From: Insolitispirillum peregrinum
Lineage (GTDB): Bacteria; Pseudomonadota; Alphaproteobacteria; Rhodospirillales; Rhodospirillaceae
Length of the DNA stretch: 64,000 nucleotides
Assembly: GCF_900156605.1 (NCBI RefSeq)
Contig: NZ_FTOA01000001.1
Location: 124,001-188,000 of the forward strand
Reading direction: 5' to 3'
Part shown: one piece after another, positions 27,005-33,921 of the stretch
Layout: each line of letters opens with the position of its first letter
How positions within the stretch are numbered: position 1 is the first letter of the stretch
Translations under genes and position numbers: made by a program
The notes under the pieces: model-generated
Told to the model about the DNA's origin: nothing
The model's database searches: none
What the model saw: the letters and a program-made list of their open reading frames with translations, nothing else

Positions 27005-28492
27005 TCAGGTCGGGAAGGCGAACGATGCCCCCGAGCGGATGCCGGTCGGCCAGCGCGAGGTAACGGTTTTCAGCTTGGTGTAGAACGCCACGCCTTCGGG
27101 TCCATAGATGCCGTGGGCCCCAAACGACGAGCGTTTCCAGCCGCCAAAGCTGTGGAAGGCCACCGGCACCGGGATCGGCACGTTGATGCCGACCATCCCG
27201 ACGTTAACGTTGGCAGCGAAGTCGCGGGCGCAGTCACCGTCACGGGTGAAGATGGCGGTGCCGTTGCCGTATTCGTGGTCGCGCACCAGCTTCAGGGCGG
27301 TGGCATAGTCAGAGGCACGCACCACCGACAGCACCGGGCCGAAGATTTCTTCCTTGTAGATGCTCATGTCGGGGGTGACGTTGTCGAACAGCGTCCCGCC
27401 AAGGAAATAGCCGTTTTCGTAGCCCTGCAACGAGAATCCGCGGCCATCGACCACCAGCGACGCGCCTTCGGCAACGCCCGCGTTGATGTAGCCCGCCACC
27501 TTGTCCATGTGCTGGCGGGTGACCAGCGGACCCATTTCGGCGTCGGCATCGGTGTGCGGGCCGATCTTCAGGGCGCGGACACGCGGTTCCAGCGCGGCAA
27601 CCAGACGGTCGGCGGTGTCCTTGCCCACCGGCACGGCGACCGAAACGGCCATGCAGCGTTCACCGGCCGCGCCGTAACCCGCGCCCATCAGGGCATCGGC
27701 GGCCTGATCGATGTCGGCGTCGGGCATGATCACCATGTGGTTCTTGGCCCCGCCCAGTGCCTGCACCCGCTTGCCGTGGGCGGTGCCGGTGGCATAGACG
27801 TATTCGGCGATCGGGGTCGAGCCAACGAAGGAAATCGCCACCACGTCGGGGTTGGTCAGCAGGGCGTCAACGGCATCCTTGCCGCCATGGACCACCACCA
27901 GCGCATCCTTGGGCACCCCGGCTTCGTGGGCCAGCTCGACGATCAGGTTCGAGGCCGACGGGTCACGCTCGGACGGCTTCAGCACAAAGGTGTTGCCGCA
28001 GGCCAGCGCCACCGGGAACATCCACAGCGGGACCATCGCCGGGAAGTTGAACGGGGTGATCCCGGCGCACACGCCAAGCGATTCCCGCGACGAGAAGGTA
28101 TCAATCGCCGGGCCGACATCGCGGGAATAGTCGCCTTTCAGCAGCGACGGAGTGCCGCAGACGAATTCCACCACTTCCAGACCGCGCTGGACTTCACCGA
28201 GGGCGTCGGGGTGGGTCTTGCCGTGTTCGCGGCTGATGGTCGAGGCGATCAGGTCGGCATTCTTCATCAGCAGGTCGCGATAGCGGTACATCACCGCTGC
28301 CCGCTTGGCCGGGGTCAGGCTGCTCCAGGCCGGATAGGCGGCCTTGGCAATCGCCACCGCTTCGGCGACGGTCGCGGCGCTGGCCGAGCCAACGGTGGCG
28401 ATCTGTTCGCCGGTGGCGGGGTTGAACACCGGGCTCTTGGCCTCGTCGGCGGGTGGGGTCAGGCCGGGGACGAGGTGGGGAATGTGGCTCAT
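27005..28492 (-). CDS. mmsA: CoA-acylating methylmalonate-semialdehyde dehydrogenase
   Basis: A 495-residue aldehyde dehydrogenase of the MmsA/IolA type, which converts malonate or methylmalonate semialdehyde to acetyl- or propionyl-CoA. The catalytic Cys is C280 in GAAGERCMAVSVAV, and the family-typical GITPFNFPAMVPLWMFPVAL and FHSFGGWKRSSFGAHGIYG are present. GAGGA lies 8 bp before the ATG at 28492. It follows the omega-aminotransferase on the same strand, but a strong terminator separates the two. With the aminotransferase it suits beta-alanine degradation: beta-alanine to malonate semialdehyde to acetyl-CoA. Confidence 0.93.
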   Translation of the reverse strand: MSHIPHLVPGLTPPADEAKSPVFNPATGEQIATVGSASAATVAEAVAIAKAAYPAWSSLTPAKRAAVMYRYRDLLMKNADLIASTISREHGKTHPDALGEVQRGLEVVEFVCGTPSLLKGDYSRDVGPAIDTFSSRESLGVCAGITPFNFPAMVPLWMFPVALACGNTFVLKPSERDPSASNLIVELAHEAGVPKDALVVVHGGKDAVDALLTNPDVVAISFVGSTPIAEYVYATGTAHGKRVQALGGAKNHMVIMPDADIDQAADALMGAGYGAAGERCMAVSVAVPVGKDTADRLVAALEPRVRALKIGPHTDADAEMGPLVTRQHMDKVAGYINAGVAEGASLVVDGRGFSLQGYENGYFLGGTLFDNVTPDMSIYKEEIFGPVLSVVRASDYATALKLVRDHEYGNGTAIFTRDGDCARDFAANVNVGMVGINVPIPVPVAFHSFGGWKRSSFGAHGIYGPEGVAFYTKLKTVTSRWPTGIRSGASFAFPT

Positions 28493-28525
28493 GGGGGCGA
28501 TCCTCATGGTCGGGAGAGCGGGCAG

Positions 28526-28568
28526 AAAAAAAAGCGGGGGCAAGCCATTGGGACCTGCTTGCCCCCGC
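28526..28568 (-). terminator. Rho-independent terminator after the aminotransferase
   Basis: An 11 bp GC-rich stem (GCGGGGGCAAG / CTTGCCCCCGC, 28534-28568) is followed on the minus strand by eight T residues. It lies 80 bp after the aminotransferase stop, so mmsA probably has its own promoter or receives only read-through. Confidence 0.9.
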
Positions 28569-28648
28569 CGGAGGGCTCCCTGCCGGAGGGGGAGCGCGGT
28601 CAGGGAGTCTGGTCTGTGGTCCGGGGCATGAAAAATGCCCGCAGAGGA

Positions 28649-29986
28649 TCAGGCGATGGTCGGCAGAACCTCGGCCAGGGTGTTGAAAATCTGGTCGATG
28701 TGTTCTTTTTCGATGATCAGCGGCGGCGACAGGGCGATGATGTCGCCGGTGGTGCGGATCATCACACCCTTGTCATAGCACTTCAGGAAGGCTTCGAATG
28801 CGCGTTCACCGATGGCACCGGGGCGCGAGGACAGCTCGATACCGGCAATCAGGCCCATGGTGCGGATATCGACCACGTTGCTGATGCCCTTCAGCGAGAA
28901 GGCGGCATCTTCCCAGTACTGGGCGAGGCTGTCGGCACGCTCGAACAGCTTGTCATCGCGATAGATGTCAAGCGTGGCCAGCGCCGCCGCACAGGCCAGC
29001 GGGTGAGCGGAGTAGGTGTAGCCGTGGAACAGCTCGATGGCGTTCGGCGCACCGTGCATGAAGGCGTCATAGATGCCATCGCGGGCAAATACCGCCCCCA
29101 TCGGCACCGTGCCGCTGGTGATGCCCTTGGCGGTGGTCACCAGATCGGGGATCACCCCAAAGCGTTCAACGGCGAACGACGAGCCCAGACGGCCAAAGCC
29201 GGTGATCACTTCGTCGAAAATCAGCAGGATGCCGTACTTGTCACAAATGCTGCGCAGACGTTCCAGATAGCCCTTCGGCGGCATCAGCACGCCGGTGGAG
29301 CCCGCCATCGGCTCGACGATCACCGCCGCGATGGTTTCGGCACCATGCAGGGCGACAATCCGTTCCAGATCGTCGGCCAGTTCGGCGCCATGTTCCGGCT
29401 GACCACGGGTAAAGGCGTTCAGCTCGGGTTGATGGGTGTGGCGCATGTGATCAACGCCGTTCAGCAGCGAGCCGAAGAAGCGGCGGTTGTTGACGATGCC
29501 GCCAACCGAAATGCCACCGAAACCGACGCCATGATAGCCACGCTCGCGGCCAATCAGACGGGTGCGGGTGGCTTCCCCGCGGACACGATGATAGGCCAGC
29601 GCGATTTTCAGCGCGGTATCAACGCTTTCCGAGCCCGAATTGGTGAAGAACACCCGGTTCAGGTCGCCCGGCATCAACTGGGCCAGACGCGAGGCCAGGG
29701 TAAAGGCCAGCGGGTGGCCCATCTGGAACGCCGGGGCATAATCCAGCTCGGCAGCCTGGTTCTGGATGGCGCTGACGATGCGCGGGTCGCCGTGACCGGC
29801 GTTGCAGCACCACAGACCGGCGGTGCCGTCAAGGACCGGGCGGCCTTCGGAGGTTTCGTAGAACATGCCCTTGGCGCGCGTCAGCATGCGCGGCGCCGAC
29901 TTGAATTGCCGGTTGGCGGTGAACGGCATCCAGAACGAGGACAGGTCGTTGGTGGCAGTGGCAGAAGCGGTGGTATCGACGCTCAT
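28649..29986 (-). CDS. Class III omega-aminotransferase (beta-alanine/diamine:pyruvate type)
   Basis: A 445-residue PLP enzyme. The Schiff-base lysine is K287 in LVTTAKGITSGTVPMG, and DEVITGFGRLG is the PLP-contact motif. The N-terminal FWMPFTANRQFKSAPRMLTR and TAGLWCCNAGHG match omega-amino-acid:pyruvate aminotransferases. The ATG at 29986 has a perfect AGGAGG 6 bp upstream. It is divergent from a cupin-type HTH regulator, with a good operator between them, and is followed by mmsA. The amine donor may be beta-alanine, GABA or a polyamine; I favour beta-alanine because of mmsA. Confidence 0.91.
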   Translation of the reverse strand: MSVDTTASATATNDLSSFWMPFTANRQFKSAPRMLTRAKGMFYETSEGRPVLDGTAGLWCCNAGHGDPRIVSAIQNQAAELDYAPAFQMGHPLAFTLASRLAQLMPGDLNRVFFTNSGSESVDTALKIALAYHRVRGEATRTRLIGRERGYHGVGFGGISVGGIVNNRRFFGSLLNGVDHMRHTHQPELNAFTRGQPEHGAELADDLERIVALHGAETIAAVIVEPMAGSTGVLMPPKGYLERLRSICDKYGILLIFDEVITGFGRLGSSFAVERFGVIPDLVTTAKGITSGTVPMGAVFARDGIYDAFMHGAPNAIELFHGYTYSAHPLACAAALATLDIYRDDKLFERADSLAQYWEDAAFSLKGISNVVDIRTMGLIAGIELSSRPGAIGERAFEAFLKCYDKGVMIRTTGDIIALSPPLIIEKEHIDQIFNTLAEVLPTIA

Positions 29987-30106
29987 GGAACCTCCTGAAT
30001 GCTGGCGTCCGGCGATGGGTTCATGATGCTGTTTCGTTGTATCCTCAACAAGACGTTTTCTTGATGCATGATAACATGTTGAAAAGAATGAAAAGTATGT
30101 GCAGAG

Positions 30107-30134
30107 TGTTAAGGATGTCGAAACATTCTTAACA
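30107..30134. promoter_or_regulatory. Inverted repeat operator between aminotransferase and cupin regulator
   Basis: The arms TGTTAAGGATGT and ACATTCTTAACA are separated by 4 bp, with 11 of 12 positions paired. The site is 13 bp before the regulator ATG and inside the divergent intergenic space. It is the probable binding site of the XRE-cupin regulator. Seen directly; the function is inferred. Confidence 0.65.
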
Positions 30135-30147
30135 GAAAGGCTCGGGT

Positions 30148-30705
30148 ATGGGGCTGAACATCGGGGCACGTCTGAAAGCCGTTCGCCAGAGCAACGGCCT
30201 GTCACAACGCCAGCTCGCCAAGCGGGCGGGGGTGACCAATGCCACCATCTCGCTGATTGAATCCAACCGCCTCAATCCTTCGGTCGGCTCGCTGAAACGG
30301 GTGCTGGACGGGGTGCCGATCTCGCTGGCCGATTTCTTTGCGCTGGAGGTCGGCGAGGAGGATTCCCGCCCGCCGGTGTTCTTTACCGCCAACGAGCTGG
30401 TGGAAATCGGCCGTGGCGGTATCTCTTACCGGCAGGTGGGGGCCGATTTGACCGGCAAGGCGTTGCAGATGATGTCGGAACGTTATGCGCCGGGGGCGGA
30501 TACTGGCCGCATCCCGCTGCGCCACGAGGGTGAAGAGGCCGGTCTGATCCTGTCCGGGCGGCTGGAAGTCACCGTCGGCGACCAGATGCAAATCCTCGGG
30601 CCGGGCGATGCCTATGCCTTTGACAGCAGCCAGCCGCACCGCTTCCGCACGGTGGGGGACGAGGACTGTGTGGTGGTCAGCGCCTGTACACCGCCCAGTT
30701 TCTGA
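30148..30705 (+). CDS. XRE-cupin transcriptional regulator (PuuR-like)
   Basis: A 185-residue protein with an N-terminal helix-turn-helix (SNGLSQRQLAKRAGVTNATI then SLIESNRLNPSVGSLKRVLD) and a C-terminal cupin ligand domain (IPLRHEGEEAGLILSGRLEV and GPGDAYAFDSSQPHRF). The length and domain order equal those of PuuR, the repressor of putrescine use in E. coli. It is divergent from the omega-aminotransferase, and the 28 bp operator lies between them, so it probably controls that gene and itself in response to an amine or amino acid. Confidence 0.9.
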   Translation: MGLNIGARLKAVRQSNGLSQRQLAKRAGVTNATISLIESNRLNPSVGSLKRVLDGVPISLADFFALEVGEEDSRPPVFFTANELVEIGRGGISYRQVGADLTGKALQMMSERYAPGADTGRIPLRHEGEEAGLILSGRLEVTVGDQMQILGPGDAYAFDSSQPHRFRTVGDEDCVVVSACTPPSF

Positions 30706-30920
30706 ACAAATCCCCCTGAATATTCTTTTTTATTTTTCTGTCAGGGCGAAAACCATCTTTCTCTCATGGAATAGCAGGCGGCGGCATAGTATCCTCGGTT
30801 TATAATAAAATATCTCAGGTACACCTGTTCGCGAAACAACATGAGTGCTGTGCCCTGCGGGAACAGGGTCAAAACCGCGAACAGGCTCACCTGCAGGATG
30901 TAAGGCAAGGGAGAATGACC

Positions 30921-32939
30921 ATGGCGACACGCGCAGCGTCTCAAGGGGGAGCCGCGTCTCAGGGGGGACTCGGGGCCCGCCTGACCGGAAACATCAAGGT
31001 GGCGTCCAAGTTCCGCCTGATGGTGGGGATTACCCTGATCGGACTGGGGTTGTTGGCGGCGCTGAATCTGGTGACGCTGCACACCTCGCTGAAGGATGCC
31101 CATGCCCTGCAAACCCGCAGCGTGGTCGAGGCCGCGCAGTCGGTGGTCAGCCATTTCGACGAGATGGCCAAAAAGGGCGAAATCTCGCAGGACGAAGCGC
31201 AGAAACGGGCGCTGGAAACCTTGCGTGACATGCGGTTCGCCAACAACGAATACCTGTGGGTCAACGACATGACCGGCGTGATGCTGATGCATCCGATCAA
31301 ACCGGCGATGAACAACACCAACACCGGCGGCCTGAAAGACCCCACCGGCAAGCTGTTCTTTGCCGAAATGATCCAGGTGGTCAAAGAGAAAAAGGCCGGA
31401 TACGTCAGCTATATGTGGCCGAAGCCGGGCCATGAACAGCCCGTTGACAAGATTTCCTATGTCAGCGGCTATGCGCCGTGGAACTGGGTGATTGGCTCGG
31501 GCGTCTACCTTGATGACGTTGAGTCTGCCTTTTACGCGGCGGCGTCTTCGACCGCGCTGGTGGCGGTGCTGGTGCTGGTGGTGGTGATCGGGGTGTCGAT
31601 CCTGATGGCCACCGGCATGAGCGGCCCGCTGGCCTCGCTGGTGGCCGGGATTGATGCTCTGGCAGCGGGCGACAGCGACATCACTGTCGGGCACCAGCAT
31701 CGCAAGGACGAACTGGGGGTGATGGCGCAGCGGCTGGCGGTGCTGCGCGAGGCGGTCGATCAGGCATTCCGCCTGCGCCAGATGGTCGATGTCCAACCGG
31801 CGCGGGTGATGATGTGCGACCCGGAAACGCTGAAGATCACCTATATCAATCAGGCAGCGAAGGAGGTGATTCGCCGGATGAATCACCCGATTGCGGCGCA
31901 GGTTGATACGCTGGTCGGAACGTCGGTATCCTCGTTCCACAAAAAGCCTGAAATGGTCGAACGTCTGCTGAAAGACCCGAAAAACCTGCCCTATGTCGGC
32001 AAGTTCAGCATGGGTGGGCTGACCATCGAGAACTATGTCAACGCCATCTATGACCGCAAGGGCCGCTACATCGGCCCGATGCTGAACTGGGAAGACGTCA
32101 CCAAATACGTCCAGATGGCCGACCAGTTTGAAAAGAAAGTCCGTTCGGTCAGCCAGCACGTCGGGGCCGGGGCCCGCAAGATGGAAGAGCTGGCGACGAT
32201 GATGCAAAGCTCGGCGGATGAAACCAGCGCCCGCTCGGGGACAGTCAGCAGTGCAGCAGACATGGCGGCGGGCAGCGTGCAGACGGTGGCCTCGGCAGCC
32301 GAGCAACTGGCGGCCTCGATTGCCGAAATCAGCCGTCAGGTCAGCGACGCCACCGCCATCGCCCGCGAGGCGGTGCAGGAGGCCCGGCAGACCAACGAAA
32401 CGATGAGCGGTCTGGCCGACGCCACCAGCCGGATTGGCGAAGTGGTCAGCCTGATCACCGACATTGCCAACCAGACCAACCTGCTGGCGCTGAATGCCAC
32501 CATCGAGGCCGCTCGTGCCGGGGATGCGGGCAAGGGCTTTGCGGTGGTGGCCAACGAAGTCAAGACGCTGGCCAACCAGACCGCCAAGGCCACCGAAGAC
32601 ATCAGCCGTCAGATCCAGAACGTTCAGGCGGTATCAGTGCGGGCGGTCGATGCCATCGACATGATTTCCCGCACCATTGGCCGCATTGACCAGATTGCCG
32701 CCAGCATTGCAGAATCGGTGGAACAACAGGGCAGTGCGACGCAGGAAATCACCCGCAGCGTTACGCAGGCGGCCACCAGCACGCAGGATGTGACCGACAA
32801 CATTCTGGCGGTGGCCGACGTTGCCCGCCGTACCGAAGACAGCGCGGAATCGGTGCTGGAGGCGGCGCGTGACCTGAGCATGCAGGCGGAAACGCTGGGG
32901 ACCGAGGTTGATGGTTTCCTGAAGCAGATGCAGGCGTGA
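30921..32939 (+). CDS. Methyl-accepting chemotaxis protein with Cache and PAS-like domains
   Basis: A 672-residue chemoreceptor. Order: TM1 at about 32-52, a single-Cache sensor (about 60-190, with NNEYLWVNDMTGVMLMHPIK and YAPWNWVIGSGVYLDDVE), TM2 at about 205-225, HAMP, a cytoplasmic PAS-like segment (285-395) and a signalling domain with the conserved hairpin tip ITDIANQTNLLALNATIEAA. The tail is unusual for this class only in lacking a CheR pentapeptide. ATG at 30921 has AGGGAGA at the right spacing, whereas the ATG two codons earlier is too close. A strong terminator follows. The ligand is not evident; Cache domains of this type often bind small organic acids. Confidence 0.92.
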   Translation: MATRAASQGGAASQGGLGARLTGNIKVASKFRLMVGITLIGLGLLAALNLVTLHTSLKDAHALQTRSVVEAAQSVVSHFDEMAKKGEISQDEAQKRALETLRDMRFANNEYLWVNDMTGVMLMHPIKPAMNNTNTGGLKDPTGKLFFAEMIQVVKEKKAGYVSYMWPKPGHEQPVDKISYVSGYAPWNWVIGSGVYLDDVESAFYAAASSTALVAVLVLVVVIGVSILMATGMSGPLASLVAGIDALAAGDSDITVGHQHRKDELGVMAQRLAVLREAVDQAFRLRQMVDVQPARVMMCDPETLKITYINQAAKEVIRRMNHPIAAQVDTLVGTSVSSFHKKPEMVERLLKDPKNLPYVGKFSMGGLTIENYVNAIYDRKGRYIGPMLNWEDVTKYVQMADQFEKKVRSVSQHVGAGARKMEELATMMQSSADETSARSGTVSSAADMAAGSVQTVASAAEQLAASIAEISRQVSDATAIAREAVQEARQTNETMSGLADATSRIGEVVSLITDIANQTNLLALNATIEAARAGDAGKGFAVVANEVKTLANQTAKATEDISRQIQNVQAVSVRAVDAIDMISRTIGRIDQIAASIAESVEQQGSATQEITRSVTQAATSTQDVTDNILAVADVARRTEDSAESVLEAARDLSMQAETLGTEVDGFLKQMQA

Positions 32940-32955
32940 TGCGTTTGGAATCATG

Positions 32956-33007
32956 CGCGTTGCCGCCATCCTGAATGGCAGGTGAAGCCATTGCGGCAAC
33001 GCGTTTT
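32956..33007 (+). terminator. Rho-independent terminator after the chemoreceptor
   Basis: The stem CGCGTTGCCGC / GCGGCAACGCG (11 bp) encloses a further AATGGC / GCCATT pairing and is followed by TTTT. It lies 17 bp after the chemoreceptor stop. Confidence 0.9.
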
Positions 33008-33116
33008 ATCCCGCCTACAAATGACCTTGCTTTTGCCATAATTTCTCCCTGTCTTCACCACACCTCACAGGCACAAAGGGATCAGCACAGAAACAGTTGA
33101 TCCCGGAGATGCCACC

Positions 33117-33440
33117 ATGTCCCTGAACGCCGCGTCCTTCCCCTTCGATCCTCCGGCTGAGACCGCTGCCCGGGTGCGGCGGTTGTCCAGCCTGCACCGG
33201 GTGGTTCTGTTGTCGGCTGGTATCTTTCTGGGACTGGCGGCGGTGTTGTCGGCTCCGCTGCCGGTGCCGCTGGAAATGCCGCTGGCCGGTGGGTCGGCGA
33301 TGCTGATCCTCAAGGCGTCGCCGCGGGCACGCCGGTTGTACGTCAAGGGCAGCCGCCGCTGGCCGAAGACCTTCAAGGTTTCCGACCGCCTGTTGCGGCG
33401 GCGGAAAAAGGCTGAACCCTCGGATGCTGCGGAGGCTTGA
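33117..33440 (+). CDS. Small membrane protein, tandem paralogue 1 (PGPGW-like)
   Basis: A 107-residue protein with one hydrophobic hairpin (VVLLSAGIFLGLAAVLSAPL and LAGGSAMLILKAS) and a very basic tail (RRLYVKGSRRWPKTF, LLRRRKK). It resembles its downstream neighbour over its whole length, in the order hydrophobic, SAPLPVPL, hydrophobic, YVKGSRRWP, RLLRRRK, which indicates duplication. The pattern is like PGPGW-type putative membrane proteins. Its stop overlaps the next start by one base. GGAG precedes the ATG. Function unknown. Confidence 0.72.
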   Translation: MSLNAASFPFDPPAETAARVRRLSSLHRVVLLSAGIFLGLAAVLSAPLPVPLEMPLAGGSAMLILKASPRARRLYVKGSRRWPKTFKVSDRLLRRRKKAEPSDAAEA

Positions 33441-33682
33441 TGAACAGGCTGCTGGCCTTGTCTTTGGGGGGAGCCTTGATGCTGACCGGGGCAATCCTGG
33501 CTCCTCTCCCCGGTCCTCTGGGGACACCGTTCACCTTGGGCGGTCTTGTGCTGCTGCTCAGAAACAGCCTGTGGGTGCGCAAAACCTATGTGCGCTGTGG
33601 TCGTCGCTGGCCGTGGGGGAAATCGTTTGTCGATCGTCTGTTGCGGCGGCGGCGGGAAAAGGTCGCAAAAAAAGAGGAATAA
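33440..33682 (+). CDS. Small membrane protein, tandem paralogue 2 (PGPGW-like)
   Basis: An 80-residue partner of the preceding gene, with ILAPLPGPLGTPFTLGGLVL (the P-G-P turn), then VRKTYVRCGRRWPWGKS and VDRLLRRRREK. The ATG overlaps the preceding TGA (TGATG) and GGAGG lies 4 bp before it, so the pair is translated together. They probably sit in the inner membrane with the basic tail inside. The trp leader follows 43 bp later. Confidence 0.75.
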   Translation: MNRLLALSLGGALMLTGAILAPLPGPLGTPFTLGGLVLLLRNSLWVRKTYVRCGRRWPWGKSFVDRLLRRRREKVAKKEE

Positions 33683-33725
33683 AAACCTCTGGACAGACCA
33701 AACGTTTCGGCGCACGCTCGCCTCC

Positions 33726-33782
33726 ATGAAAACACAGCAAACGCATATTGGCCTGCGAGGCCTTTGGTGGCGCCGCTCCTGA
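33726..33782 (+). CDS. trpL: trp leader peptide (18 residues, tandem Trp)
   Basis: A short open frame encoding MKTQQTHIGLRGLWWRRS, with tryptophan codons 14 and 15 close to the stop. It lies 139 bp upstream of trpE(G) and directly before a set of mutually exclusive hairpins. The layout is that of a classic attenuation leader: ribosome stalling at the Trp codons when charged tRNA-Trp is scarce would favour the antiterminator. A leader before the trpE(G) fusion is established for Azospirillum and rhizobia. No clear Shine-Dalgarno is present, only CCTCC/CGCTCG upstream. Confidence 0.88.
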   Translation: MKTQQTHIGLRGLWWRRS

Positions 33783-33863
33783 CTGGGCGGCAAAGGCGTT
33801 TGACATCCTCGTGACAGACACTTGCAACACCGCCCGGAGCCAGTCGGCCCCCGGTGCGTTTTT
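33765..33863 (+). promoter_or_regulatory. trp transcription attenuator
   Basis: Competing structures are readable. Stem 1:2 pairs GCCGC (in the leader end) with GCGGC just after it. The antiterminator pairs GGGCGG (33785-33790) with CCGCCC (33830-33835). The terminator pairs CACCG (33828-33832) with CGGTG (33852-33856), plus the inner GCC-AGTC-GGC, and is followed by five T residues (33859-33863). CCGCCC overlaps the left arm of the terminator, so the two are exclusive. Low Trp would stall ribosomes at the leader and allow trpE(G) transcription. Confidence 0.85.
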
Positions 33864-33921
33864 GCGTTTGCATCTGATGTGTGGGTCGGCTCTGGGGTCC
33901 GGGTAACGGAGCACAAGACAG

